Source of the DNA: Biomphalaria glabrata
Taxonomy: Eukaryota > Mollusca > Gastropoda > Planorbidae
Assembly: GCF_947242115.1 (NCBI RefSeq)
Contig: NC_074716.1
Span: 866,001-930,000 of the forward strand
DNA: 64,000 nucleotides
Reading direction: 5' to 3'
Shown here: positions 10,562 to 21,989 of the stretch, in pieces
Layout: every line of letters begins with the position of its first letter
Numbering within the stretch: position 1 is the stretch's first letter
The notes under the pieces: model-generated
Told to the model about the DNA's origin: nothing
Seen by the model: only the letters and a program-made list of their open reading frames with translations
Databases searched by the model: none
Position numbers and translations under genes: made by a program

Positions 10562-10707
10562 ACGGTCGCTTCTTCAAGTTTTATAGACAGGGACGCTAGT
10601 TACGATGAGATGAATGCGGACACAGCGATAGATAATCTACAAGCATTTAACATAGGCTCTGGGAGTAGCATCGTTGGCATTTATGATCACGTGATGCTGT
10701 TAACAGG
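10562..10707 (+). CDS. Metalloprotease exon A: reprolysin domain, first half
   Basis: A 146-bp exon between a CCCCAG acceptor and a GTAAGAATT donor, phase 0 in and phase 2 out. The frame encodes about 48 residues including SFIDRDASYDEMNADTAIDN and ending YDHVMLLTG. The last segment matches the DHxxLLTG strand that precedes the active site in reprolysin (ADAM/ADAMTS) metalloproteases. It is the most 5' exon I can support. Signal peptide and prodomain exons must lie further upstream, before the window or hidden in the repeat-rich 4.5-10.5 kb. The next recognised exon needs one incoming base and does not join in phase, and the usual residues after LLTG are missing. At least one exon in the 9.3-kb intron-like gap is therefore unrecognised. 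Confidence 0.8.
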
Positions 10708-11439
10708 GTAAGAATTACCCTACATTACTTAGTAGCCCCGCCCCCCCCCTTAACTAAAAAAAAAAGAAAAAGCCGCTAATAGTCTTGCATGGTTGGTCCG
10801 GCATTCGTTTAAGCCCCCCCCCCCAAAAAAAAAAAACAAAAAAAAACTAGAAAGATATTTAAAAAATCTGATATTATGATATTTTAAATATTACAAAGTT
10901 CTAGTGCAATGGCTTTTTAAAAATCTTTTGAAAAAATACTGCTACGAATCTCCACTATCCAGACTCTCTGCAGACTGCACCACACGACACAACGAACTTA
11001 AAGAACCTCACAACTCAAAGCTCCTAAGTATTAGTAACAGTTTAATTTCAAATACATCACAATTGGCGACAACATTAACACAGAGTAAACAAATCTCTCT
11101 TATATAGCGTCTCAACTGGCCTTCTCGAACCTTCTTGACCACTCCAGTTGATCACTTCCGCCGTGACCTGCGTGCGTAATATTTACAACACTGGTCCTTG
11201 CCGAACTGGCGAGTATTGTCGCTGGTCACGGTTGACCGCTCGTCCTGTGCTAGACTGGGGCGATTTGGGTAGGCTAAAAACACATACTGTTACGACCATC
11301 TGTGTCACCACCGAGTTTCAAACAATACCTTTTGTTTTAAAGTTAATGATGCAAGGTTTTCTTTTTCGCATAAATATAGCCTACTCTTTTGAAAACAATT
11401 CATCAATCAAAGACACACAGATAAAGGCACATTTCTTAT
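10708..11439. other. Intronic stretch without recognised coding sequence
   Basis: C-rich and A-rich runs at 10738-10845, then a moderately GC-rich block at 10935-11300 that may be an old interspersed repeat. I found no exon or named element in it. Confidence 0.4.
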
Positions 11440-11640
11440 TCCATATGGAAGTTTGCACAAGTGCTCTCTCTTCCCTAGTGCTATTAGCGGATAGTATGGG
11501 CTGCCTTAATCAGTCAGGAAAAGCAACGACTTGGCATATTTCAAGTGACTTATAAACATGTATGACTAAATTGATACATAAATACGCCTAAAATGTAATC
11601 ATCTTCTCTATTGAAGTAACGTTTGTAATTAATAAGAAAA
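11440..11640 (+). mobile_element. Jockey/CR1-like LINE 3' fragment
   Basis: Decayed copy containing TTCCCTAGTGCTATTAG, TGTATGACTAAATTGATACA and TAATCATCTTCTCTATTGAA, corresponding to the end of the coding region and the 3' tail of the copy at 53122-54325. Confidence 0.6.
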
Positions 11641-11654
11641 TTAATACATCCTTG

Positions 11655-12265
11655 CCCTTCCTAAGTCTTAGAACGACTGTGGTTCATCTCGTAGAACGAC
11701 AGTGGTTCATCTCGTAGAACGACTGTGGTTCATCTCGTAGAACGACTGTGGTTCATCTCGTAGAACGACAGTGGTTCATCTCGTAGAACGATTGTGGTTC
11801 ATCTCGTAGAACGACAGTGGTTCATCTCGTAGAACGATTGTGGTTCATCTCGTAGTGCGACAGTGGTTCATCTAGTAGAACGACTGTGGTTCATCTCGTA
11901 GAACGACTGTGGTTCATGTCGTAGAACGACTGTGGTTCATCTCGTAGAACGACAGTGGTTCATCTCGTAGAACGACAGTGGTTCATCTCGTAGTACAACA
12001 GTGGTTCATCTAGTAGAACGATTGTGGTTCATCTCATAGAACGACTGTGGTTCATCTCGTAGTGCGACAGTGGTTCATCTAGTAGAACGACTGTGGTTCA
12101 TCTCGTAGAACGACTGTGGTTCATGTCGTAGAACGACTGTGGTTCATCTCGTAGAACGACAGTGGTTCATCTCGTAGAACGACAGTGGTTCATCTCGTAG
12201 AACGACAGTGGTTCATCTCGTAGAACAACAGTGGTTCATCTCGTAGAACGACAGTGGTTCATCTC
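11655..12265 (+). repeat. 23-bp minisatellite (GTAGAACGACNGTGGTTCATCTC)
   Basis: About 26 head-to-tail copies of a 23-bp unit, mostly CGTAGAACGACAGTGGTTCA with ACTGTGG and ATTGTGG variants. The unit closely matches the 3' flank of the finger-bearing LINE at 62199-62224, which suggests the array was seeded from such a LINE end. It carries no gene. Confidence 0.95.
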
Positions 12266-12426
12266 ACTGCTGACACCTATTCTCGAGAGACATTCGGTTA
12301 TTTCTATGATGATGAATACATGAATGTAAGGGAAATTATATAAAGGAAAAAAATATTTTTTTGTATATGCCGCTTAACATTTATCCACAAAATTTAGTTA
12401 TTTGTTGAAAAAAAAAATGTTATATA

Positions 12427-12852
12427 TTACATTTGATTTTCCTGATCAGCATCCCACTGATCTTGGTATCTGAACATAATTCTGTTGGCTCCAGACCTTG
12501 GTGAGTTTCCTAGTATTCGATTTTGCACTTGAGTCTCAGCTTTTGTTAAACACTTGAGTGTAGGATTCGCGTTGATATCTTTAAGATTGTGATAGTTCAC
12601 AGTAATCGTAGGCTTCTTGTCGTGGAATCTACATTCGTAGGAATTGCTATCACAGACAGCGCTAATATCACCAGCGTCTCGGTTAAGTAAAGGTTCGTTT
12701 CTCTTTTTGACATGGTAGCCAACATGGTACCTATTGATTGTCTTGTTAAACATGGTACCTATTAGTTCATCTATCTTGTTAAACAGGGTACCTTTTAGTT
12801 CATCTGTCTTGTTAAACTTGGTACCTATTAGTTCATCTGTCTTGTTAAGCAT
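12427..12852 (-). CDS. Unrecognised open frame fused to satellite-encoded repeats
   Basis: A 141-codon minus-strand frame. The first 45 or so residues are four copies of an 11-residue repeat like MLNKTDELIGT, derived from the adjacent 33-bp satellite. The remaining 95 residues are unique and not low-complexity, including ISAVCDSNSYECRFHDKKP and RILGNSPRSGANRIMFRYQD, and end at a stop at 12427. I do not recognise this part. It could be an old exon from which the satellite grew, a transposon remnant, or chance. It lies antisense in the large protease intron. No splice site or start was convincing. Confidence 0.25.
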   Translation of the reverse strand: MLNKTDELIGTKFNKTDELKGTLFNKIDELIGTMFNKTINRYHVGYHVKKRNEPLLNRDAGDISAVCDSNSYECRFHDKKPTITVNYHNLKDINANPTLKCLTKAETQVQNRILGNSPRSGANRIMFRYQDQWDADQENQM

Positions 12853-15203
12853 GGTTTCTGTCAGTTCGTACGTCTTTTAAGTATGGTTCCTAACAGTTCA
12901 TCTATCATGTTCAGCATGGTACCTATTGATTCACCTGTTTATTGAGCATGGTACCTATTGATTCACCTGTTTATCGAGCATGGTACCTATTGATTCACCT
13001 GTTTATTGAGCATGGTACCTATTGATTCTTCTGTTTATTGAGCATGATACCTATTGATTCACCTGTTTATCGAGCATGGTACCTATTGATTCACCTGTTT
13101 ATTGAGCATGGTACCTATTGATTCACCTGTTTATCGAGCATGGTACCTATTGATTCATCTGTCTTATTGAGCATGGCACCTATTGATTCACCTATTTATT
13201 GAGCATGGTACCTATTGATTCACCTGTTTATTGAGCATGGTACCTGTTGATTCACCTGTTTATTGAGCATGGTACCTATTGATTCACCTCTTTATTGAGC
13301 ATGGTACCTATTGATTCATATGTCTTATTGAGCATGGTACATATTGATTCACCTGTTTATTGAGCATGGTACCTATTGATTCATTTGTCTTATTGAGTAT
13401 GGTACCTATTGATTCATCTGTCTTATTGAGCATGGTACCTATTGGTTCATCTGTCTTATTGAGCATGGTACCTATTGATTCATCTGTTTATTGAGCATGG
13501 TACCTATTGATTCATCTGTTTATTGAGCATAGTACCTATTGATTCATTTGTCTTATTGAGCATTGTACCTATTGATTCACCTGTTTATTGAGCATGGTAC
13601 CTATTAATTTATCTGTTTTATTAAGCATGGTTTCTATTGATTCATCTGTTTTATAGAGCATGGCACCTATTGATTCATCTGTCTTAAAGAGCATGGCACC
13701 TATTGATTCATCTGTCTTAAAGAGCATGGCACCTATTGATTCATCTGTCTTATAGAGCATGGCACCTATTGATTCATCTGTCTTATAGAGCATGGTACCT
13801 ATTGATTCATCTGTTTATTGAGCATGGTACCTATTGATTCATCTGTTTATTGAGCATGGTACCTATTGATTCATTTGTCTTATTGAGTATGGTACCTATT
13901 GATTCATCTGTCTTATTGAGCATGGTACCTATTGATTCATCTGTTTATTGAGCATGGTACCTATTGATTCATCTGTTTATTGAGCATAGTACCTATTGAT
14001 TCATTTGTCTTATTGAGCATTGTACCTATTGATTCACCTGTTTATTGAGCATGGTACCTATTGATTTATCTGTTTTATTAAGCATGGTTTCTATTGATTC
14101 ATCTGTCTTATAGAGCATGGCACCTATTGATTCATCTGTCTTAAAGAGCATGGCACCTATTGATTCATCTGTCTTATAGAGCATGGCACCTATTGATTCA
14201 TCTGTCTTATAGAGCATGGTACCTATTGATTCATCTGTTTATTGAGCATGGTACCTATTGATTCATCTGTTTATTGAGCATGGTACCTATTGATTCACCT
14301 GTTTATTGAGCATGGTACCTATTGATTCATATGTCTTATTGAGCATGGTACATATTGATCCACCTGTTTATTGAGCATGGTACCTATTGATTCATTTGTC
14401 TTATTGAGTATGGTACCTATTGATTCATCTGTCTTATTGAGCATGGTACCTATTGGTTCATCTGTCTTATTGAGCATGGTACCTATTGATTCATCTGTTT
14501 ATTGAGCATGGTACCTATTGATTCACCTGTTTATTGAGCATGGTACCTATTGATTCATATGTCTTATTGAGCATGGTACATATTGATCCACCTGTTTATT
14601 GAGCATGGTACCTATTGATTCATTTGTCTTATTGAGTATGGTACCTATTGATTCATCTGTCTTATTGAGCATTGTACCTATTGGTTCATCTGTCTTATTG
14701 AGCATGGTACCTATTGATTCATCTGTTTATTGAGCATGGTACCTATTGATTCATCTGTTTATTGAGCATAGTACCTATTGATTCATTTGTCTTATTGAGC
14801 ATTGTACCTATTGATTCATCTGTTTATTGAGCATGGTACCTATTGATTTATCTGTTTTATTAAGCATGGTTTCTATTGATTCATCTATCTTATAGAGCAT
14901 GGCACCTATTGATTCATCTGTCTTAAAGAGCATGGCACCTATTCATTCATCTGTCTTATAGAGCATGGCACCTATTGATTCATCTGTCTTATAGAGCATG
15001 GCACCTATTGATTCATCTGTTTATTGAGCATGGTACCTATTGATTCATCTGTTTATTGAGCATGGTACCTATTGATTCATCTGTCTTATTGAGCATGGTA
15101 CCTATTGATTCATCTGTTTATTGAGCATGGTACATATTAGTTCATCTGTCTTATTGAGCATGGTAAATATTGATTCATCTGTCTTATTGAGCATGGTACC
15201 TAT
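12716..15203 (+). repeat. 33-bp minisatellite array, first segment
   Basis: Some 75 head-to-tail copies of a unit like CTATTGATTCATCTGTCTTA plus TTGAGCATGGTAC, 33 bp, with a frequent 32-bp variant (GTTTATTGAG). The 33-bp form is eleven codons on either strand (minus MLNKTDESIGT, plus VPIDSSVLLSM), which explains the open frames. The 32-bp units break any long frame. Higher-order blocks are visible: about 13325-13800 recurs at about 15815-16290. Confidence 0.95.
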
Positions 15204-15697
15204 CAGGGGCTGACTGGCTATATGGGCATCTGCTCAAATGCCCGGTGGGCCGGTACCAAAATGGGCCGGTAGGGCCACCGAAATGGCTGCATCGATGCCA
15301 TTACGGCATATATCAAATTGTTAAAGTTTTTATAGTATTCTCTTATAAAAAGGCCTTCTGGGCGTAATGTTTAAAAAGAAATCTTTCACAGACTCTACAG
15401 TGTAATACTATTTTAATTTAACTAATTTTTCGAAATAATGTAATTATTCGTTGACAGTGCTAGTAGTAGGCTTCATTGTTTTAGGGCCTACATACTTAGC
15501 GATTAAAAAGCAACATAAGGCCTATATTTTGTATATAGATATTGATTTCACTGTATGCATGCATACGTTATCAAACTTATTATAATGATTTTGAGGACAG
15601 GCACACCTAGAAATGGAGGCCCATCATATGATATAGAATTTGTGGGCCCGATTGTATAGACATGCCCGGGCTGATTTTGAAACCCAGTCCGCCCCTG
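15204..15697. mobile_element. hAT-type non-autonomous element inside the satellite (494 bp)
   Basis: Terminal inverted repeats CAGGGGCTGACTGG and CCAGTCCGCCCCTG. Identical 8-bp flanks GTACCTAT at 15196-15203 and 15698-15705. No transposase frame. A relic of the same family's end lies at about 30885-30914 (CTGATTTTGACACTCAGTCC). Confidence 0.9.
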
Positions 15698-16916
15698 GTA
15701 CCTATTGATTCATCTGTTTATTGAGCATGGTACCTATTGATTCATCTGTCTTATTGAGCATGGTACATATTGATTCATGTCTTATTGAGCATGGTACCTA
15801 TTGATTCATATGTCTTATTGAGCATGGTACATATTGATTCACCTGTTTATTGAGCATGGTACCTATTGATTCATTTGTCTTATTGAGTATGGTACCTATT
15901 GATTCATCTGTCTTATTGAGCATGGTACCTATTGGTTCATCTGTCTTATTGAGCATGGTACCTATTGATTCATCTGTTTATTGAGCATGGTACCTATTGA
16001 TTCATCTGTTTATTGAGCATAGTACCTATTGATTCATTTGTCTTATTGAGCATTGTACCTATTGATTCACCTGTTTATTGAGCATGGTACCTATTAATTT
16101 ATCTGTTTTATTAAGCATGGTTTCTATTGATTCATCTGTTTTATAGAGCATGGCACCTATTGATTCATCTGTCTTAAAGAGCATGGCACCTATTGATTCA
16201 TCTGTCTTAAAGAGCATGGCACCTATTGATTCATCTGTCTTATAGAGCATGGCACCTATTGATTCATCTGTCTTATAGAGCATGGTACCTATTGATTCAT
16301 CTGTTTATTAAGCATGGTACCTATTGATTCATCTGTCTTATTGAGCACTGTACATATTGATTCATCTGTCTTATTGAGCATGGTACCTATTGATTCATCT
16401 GTCTTGTTAAACATGGTACCTATTGATTCACCTGTCTTATTGAGCATGGTAAATATTGATTCATCTGTCTTATTGAGCATGGTACCTATTCATCTGTTTA
16501 TTAAGCATGGTACCTATTGATTCATCTGTCTTATTGAGCACTGTACATATTGAATCATCTGTCTTATTGAGCATGGTACCTATTCATCTGTTTATTAAGC
16601 ATGGTACCTATTGATTCACCTGTCTTATTGAGCACTGTACATATTGATTCATCTGTCTTATTGAGCATAGTACCTATTGATTCATCTGTTTATTGAGCAT
16701 GGTACCCATTGATTCATCTGTCTTGTTAAACATGGTACCTATTGATTCACCTGTCTTATTGAGCATGGTAAATATTGATTCATCTGTCTTATTGAGCACT
16801 GTACATATTGATTTATCTGTCTTATTGAGCATGGTACCTATTGATTCATCTGTCTTGTTAATCATGCTACCTATATGTTCACCTGCCTTGTTAAGCATAG
16901 TACATTTATCCATATC
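15698..16916 (+). repeat. 33-bp minisatellite array, second segment
   Basis: Resumes exactly after the hAT insertion. The block about 15815-16290 is nearly identical to about 13325-13800 (offset 2490 bp including the insertion). The distal third contains more TTGAGCACTGTACATATTGA variants and degenerates by 16916. Confidence 0.95.
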
Positions 16917-17088
16917 TCAAGTTAAATTTCAACTATGGTACAGATCTGTTCGTTAGATCTGTTCAATGACCTTGTTCAAAATGGCGCTTGGCTGATCTAC
17001 GAACAGGCAGGTGTCCAGGTCCTCTTAATCTTCCACCAGAGCTAGCTGGAGACATTTTTTAAAGAGTTTCCTTGTTTCTTATCTTATA

Positions 17089-17285
17089 TAATACAGACGT
17101 TACTTCAAAAAAGAAGATGATTACGTCCTACGCGTCATGCATTTAGTCATGCATATTAACCAATGACTTAATTTCAGCCAAGTCACTGGTTGTCCTGGCT
17201 AGCTCAGGCAACCCCATTCCATGCTCTAATAGCACTAGGGAAGAAGGAGCATTTGTACAAATTTGTCCTAGCACCTTTTTCAATG
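17089..17285 (-). mobile_element. Jockey/CR1-like LINE 3' fragment
   Basis: Minus-strand copy of the LINE end: the last coding residues plus the tail with GATGATTACGTCCTACGCGT, nearly identical to 53130-53320. Confidence 0.85.
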
Positions 17286-17814
17286 TAGGGAAAATTATTA
17301 CTTTTCTGGTATTTTAACGTTTATTATTAATTTATTAGTAATTTAAAGTTAGGCAATCCATCATTGAGTACCGGCACCTATTTTTTTTTTTTTTTTACAA
17401 AAAAGTACTGCATATAGGGTTAGGGTCGACTTGATCCGAGATTGAGCCAAAGAGTGTACAAACTTTTTACAAGGCAGACAGAATGAGTTGATTTTAAGCT
17501 TGGTAAAAATAGAGTCATTTAAATTCAGTTCAGTACATTTAACATTAATAACGAACAATATCGTATCCATTCTTTTCATTACAGTTATGACCTCTTTACG
17601 TTGGACAGTAACAATGATAAACAAAGTACCTTAGGTAAGTGCTCTCTTTTCGGGTTAATGTCTTTAGACAGTAGGCCTACTTCAGCTCATGATCATACTT
17701 CCTTCCAGAATGTTGGTTGAGAATTAATTTGTTACAACAGCTTAATACGTATTTAAATTTAATTTGTTTTTTGTTTTTTTACGAACCAGATGCAATGTGA
17801 GTGTATGTATTCTA
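17286..17814. other. Intronic, no recognised feature
   Basis: AT-rich with a T-run at 17381-17396. The minus-strand frame at 17361-17624 has no family match or splice support. Confidence 0.45.
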
Positions 17815-18010
17815 CATTTAACACGTTGTTTTGAAGTGTCAAATGCTTGACATGTTTTGGATGTTCCTTCAGAGTTGAAGATAATCTATTTCCTAGTCCA
17901 AACCTCCCGCAAGACGACGGCGGATGGCAGCGGGTAGGGTATGAACCCTGGACCATGGAGACAACGGAACGAAAGTCCGGCGAGCATACCGCACGAGCAG
18001 GCAGCCATGT
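17815..18010 (-). mobile_element. SINE family A (tRNA-derived) copy
   Basis: Reads in reverse as GGCTGCCTGCTCGTGCGGT, a box-B-like GGTCCAGGGTTCATACCCT, a GAGGTTTGGACTAGGAAATA segment and a tail ending GAACATCCAAAACATGTCAA. Five copies of this family occur in the window. Confidence 0.85.
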
Positions 18011-18536
18011 AGTGGGAAACTAGGTCGTAACGCTGAGGTCATATTTTAAAAGTATTTCCTTTTTCTTACTAAAAGTTCTCAATGTCTTGGTCTCTTTGTT
18101 TTGACTGATGACTTCATTAGACCGTGATTCAAGATTAGCAGTGAAATAACAAATCGAACAAGTAAAATTTAAGTTGTTTTTAAATGAAGCCTTCACTAAT
18201 GAAGCCGTTTGATGGTCTATGATTTCTCATTTAATCAATTTCCTGTAATCCTTATCATTGGAACGAGTCTTTCTTCTAAGTCTAAGCTTTACACATTCAA
18301 GTTCTTCTATTCACAATTCAGCTCAAGATTTCTACTTTGAGCTTGTGTGCAAGGTGTTCATGAACGTCTATTTTATGTTGTTCATTTACGTGTCCTCTTT
18401 AGTGTTCACTTTTTAAAGCTGGTCAGACATCTTGAGTTATCACTTTTCTTGCCTCCAGGGCCGGCCTTAGATAAATCGAGGCCCTAGGGGAACTGCATTT
18501 GGTGGCACTAAATGAAATGTTAACTACTGGCCCGAA
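18011..18536. other. Intronic, mostly unrecognised
   Basis: Nothing named except a short hAT-like terminus CAGGGCCGGCCTTAGATAA at about 18459-18477, also seen at 39248-39266. No partner end was found for either. Confidence 0.45.
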
Positions 18537-18900
18537 TTGCACTCCACAGCAGCACTTTCAGAACATATAATAATATGCGAACTGATGACTCCATATTTCC
18601 CCCAGAGAGCCCTGCGCTCAATGGACTCAACGCTTTTAGTGGTGCCACATTTCTCCCTCAAAAGCTACGGTCTGAGGGTTTTTTCAGTGCACGGACCAAA
18701 GGTTTGGAACTCACTCCCTAGTGATCTCAGACAGACAACATGCTACACCACTTTTAAGAAGAACATTAAGACTTATCTGTTTAAAACTTTTTTAGATTAG
18801 TTTGTCATTGTAGCTGTCGTGTTTGTGTTTGTAATGTTATTACAGCGCATGGAGCCTACATTTTGTTTGTTAACAGCGCTTTATAAATAAAATTGTTATT
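18537..18900 (+). pseudogene. CR1/L2-type LINE 3' end
   Basis: Encodes RALRSMDSTLLVVPHFSLKS, YGLRVFSVHGPKVWNSLPSD and a final KTYLFKTFLD stop at about 18800, the characteristic C-terminus of CR1/L2 reverse transcriptases. It is followed by a short 3' tail ending AATAAAATTGTTATTATG, like L2 tails. Only the last 88 codons remain. Confidence 0.85.
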
Positions 18901-18984
18901 ATGTAAAGGCAAAGTATTAGCCCTCGACAACAAATCAGACTGATACGCTCCCTTGTCATGGCCGCATTTGTATTGTGAGTCTTG

Positions 18985-19380
18985 GACGTTGACGAGGAGG
19001 ATCCTAACAATGGAATAGAGATGCTACAGAAGGATCCTAGGTATCATATTCAAAGACTGCATCTTAAACCAAGAGATAAGAGACAGGGTTACCGCAACGA
19101 TTGGTCCCCATGATGACCTGCTAACTAGCGTTAAAAAATTTATATTCATATTAAAAAATCATCGGGGCTCGCAAAGCCCTTCCTTTAGGGAACAGTACCA
19201 ATAAAAAAAATGAAGAAGAGGCAGACAGAGAAAGCGATGGGAGGACAACATAAAAGAATTGACGGGCCTGTCATTGAAAGAGGTTCTAAAGCAAAAGACA
19301 TAGAGAAATGGAGAAAGACTGTCGACGAATCTTGCATGGTGCCCCAACGGTCCAACAGACTAAGGAATAGGTAAAGGTAA
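18985..19380 (+). pseudogene. LINE reverse transcriptase C-terminal fragment
   Basis: Decayed frames include FKDCILNQEIRDRVT, then after about 50 bases RQRKRWEDNIKEL and the end WCPNGPTD. They match the RKRWEDNIKEW...VPQRSN ending of a LINE family common in molluscs. Several frame changes. Confidence 0.65.
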
Positions 19381-20044
19381 AAAGTAAATGAAAAAAAGCA
19401 ATATTTCACTTGGATACGAAACCCAGTTGCAACCTTCATATTTTGTTACATCTAGTGTCGACAAATCCTTTTTTTTTTTGTAGAGTGTTCTTGAGTTATA
19501 GATAGATTCAGGAAATTTAATGAGTAGCAATATAGGAACCATACGTGTAGTTTGACAAAGACAGAAACTACAAGATTAGAGATACTCTAAGAATAGTGAC
19601 AAGAGAGACACTCAAGTTATTAGAGCGGAAGACATTAGTCCATGTAAATAAATCTGTTCAACTTATTAACACTTTTTTTTAATCCTTTGAGAGCGCCTGA
19701 GAAGCCGAGCATGAGGATTGAGTGATCTAAGTAGGAGCATAACTGTCTATTTAAGTTTCCTTTTCGTATTCGGCTCCTGTGGGTTAGGCCTTCTTCTGTC
19801 AACTTTATTCTCCCATGCCAGTTAGGGCAAAATGGAATCTAATTTAATTTAATATGTTATAATTATTCAGTAATATTATACTAATATTATTATTTCAAAT
19901 AGGTAAAAAAAAACACTCATGATATCACAATTTACTTATCCATTTAGTTATGACTTGCTTACAAATCTGAAAGAACATATCCAAGTCATATCCAGAACAA
20001 ATCCTTAACCTGTGTTCTAATAACGGAATCCTAATTTCTCTCAG
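19381..20044. other. Intronic, no recognised feature
   Basis: AT-rich sequence leading to the TTTCTCTCAG acceptor of the active-site exon. Confidence 0.5.
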
Positions 20045-20168
20045 GGATTGCTTTTGGTGAAACAATGTGCCGAACAAACGGGAAGAGCTCTTCTGTGATA
20101 GAAGATCGCCAAGAAGATCGCTATTCTATCTCTACTTCTCAAACGGTGGCACATGAACTGGCACATGG
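20045..20168 (+). CDS. Metalloprotease exon B: zinc-binding active site
   Basis: A 124-bp exon between acceptor TTTCTCTCAG and donor GTAATC, taking one incoming base and leaving phase 2. The frame reads IAFGETMCRTNGKSSSVIED, then a linker, then TVAHELAHG. This is the GxAxxxxxC...SSxxxE...TxAHELxH pattern of reprolysin catalytic domains. His (20152-20154), Glu (20155-20157) and His (20164-20166) are the first two zinc ligands and the general base. The third zinc His is supplied by the next exon in perfect phase. The protein would be a zinc endopeptidase, probably secreted, as in the ADAMTS family. Confidence 0.9.
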
Positions 20169-20389
20169 GTAATCCTTTGCTATTTAGTTTGTTGGAAGGC
20201 ATTAATGCTTCTATGAAACTCGCAACAATTTGTCCAGATTCAGCGACATGTCTAAAGTGAATCAAGCTGTTGAGTCACAACAGACGGTGGCCTACTTAAA
20301 CATCGAGACGTATATAAGATTAGGGTATATCTTATTCCCCATTTCACTTTCTTGTAGCCATCGACGATGTCATAAAAATACATTAAACG

Positions 20390-21150
20390 GGCTGCATTCG
20401 GATTTCAATCGAGTTGGATTTTGCAGACGACATAGCATTACTTTGAAATACAATTTAATGTATACTCAAGATGACGGATAAAGTCGCCCTCAAAGTTATG
20501 CATATTGGGTGCAGGTTACCCAATACACCCATAAGCATTGGTTATACAGATCTTGAACAAATAGAAAAGTTAACCAAGCCTATTTAGAAGGTGTTATCTC
20601 AAGCGATGAAGATCATATCATGGTGTTGCATGTCGGATTTAAAAATTAAGGCCTATCTGAATAAACAAAATTAATTAGCCTGGAGATTAAAATCCAGCTT
20701 CTCAATACAATCATTGTCCCAGCGGCCCCCACGCTTCGAGACGTGGAAGGCTGAAACGAGGCTGAGTAGATGGCTGAGAAAGATACTAGGAATAACATAC
20801 TGAGATAATGTACCCAATAGAGAAATATTTTCCCCTACTGGCCGTCTAAGGAAAGTGGCGACTGAATGTCGATTGACATTTGTGAGACATATCACATTAG
20901 ACAAGACGAAACACGTTTACCAAAGTCAGACTTAAAGATGAAAGCCGAAAAGAGGAACGCAAAAACATGTCTAGCATGGCCTCACACTTTTTTAGAAGTC
21001 CTGAATTCCGTGGAGCCAGCTGGGAAAGGGCTGTGGATAGAGCTTGCAGCCCTATACGTCGAATGAGGCGTTTCAGTCTATGTGTTTCTGAACAGTTTAA
21101 AATAAACAATGCTAGGTTTGCCACTCAACTGGTTAGATTAGATGATTAGA
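20390..21150 (+). pseudogene. Decayed LINE reverse transcriptase fragment
   Basis: Begins with the catalytic box in the form SIELDFADDIALL, passes through ETRLSRWLRKILGITYWDN and NREIFSPTGRLRKVATECRL, and fades after FVRHITLDKTK. Several frame changes and stops. The LRKILGIT...GRLRKVATECR order is the C-terminal connection region of a LINE polymerase. Same strand as the host gene, inside an intron. Confidence 0.65.
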
Positions 21151-21989
21151 GTGCCTTAATCTCACTCGTAGTGTTCCGGGACGAAGCCCCGGACGCCGAG
21201 CGTTTTTCTACATTTCTGAGCTTCAGAAACTCTTTTTCTGGTGTCTACAAGAAATTATTTTTCTCAAATTCAAGGTATTAATGTTTTAGTTTTAAAAGTT
21301 GCATTTTACTCACTTGGGTGTCACCCCCTGGTGGGTGTCACCAGGTGCGGACCGCACACCCCTAGTGACGCCACTGCGCTTAACCACTCAACCACCGCGT
21401 CTACTTAATTAGACTTATAAACAAATGGGCTAATAGCAAAAATAAAGGAGATGTGTTACATAGATTAGCTGATACGCCTAGCGAAAGTGTTAAAAGTTTT
21501 GTTTCGTTGGGTACGTCAGCTGTGGGGAGAGGGGTGTTATGCTCTTCCGCATTGTATAGTACTTGAAAATGTAACTAAGTCCAACTGGAGGTAACACTGA
21601 ACTCAATACTGGAACAGATAACACCAACGAAAGGCCAACAATCGATACATTGAGTCGACGCTGGTGTTAAAACAGCAAACACTTTTAATACTTAAGGTGG
21701 ATCTAAGGTTAGAGAATAGTAAGAAATGACCAAAATATCACTTTTTCATTCTCATCATATTTATATTGTACAACCATTTCTCTATCAAATTCAGTTTATT
21801 TGAGGCAAGTATTCCTTCTAGAAGTATTTTAAAATAATTTTTGTATTAGGTGGGGTAGTGTTTGTTTACCTTAGCAACGACCATAAGCAGGTAAATATTT
21901 TTGTTTTTTTGTAAACAATACTTTTTAACTATTTTCTAATGAAGTTAAAATGCGATATGCTTATAGATATAAAGGAAGTAGCTAAGGGA
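21151..21989. other. Intronic, sparse relics only
   Basis: Around 21345-21378 a hAT-like terminus (CCCTAGTGACGCCACTG), followed by a SINE-B-like end (GCGCTTAACCACTCAACCAC). The rest is unrecognised AT-rich sequence. Confidence 0.4.

Noticed and set aside
10226-10586. Hydrophobic plus-strand frames just before exon A, as a signal peptide exon
   Set aside because: They are T-rich translations with no donor in a suitable phase and no match to a protease prodomain.
11655-16916. Possible CRISPR-like array
   Set aside because: Repeats are directly adjacent without unique spacers and the context is eukaryotic. They are minisatellites.
16289-16956. Open frames of repeated MLNKTDESIGT and VPIDSSVLLSM
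   Set aside because: The 33-bp unit length keeps frames open on both strands. Interspersed 32-bp units break any longer protein.
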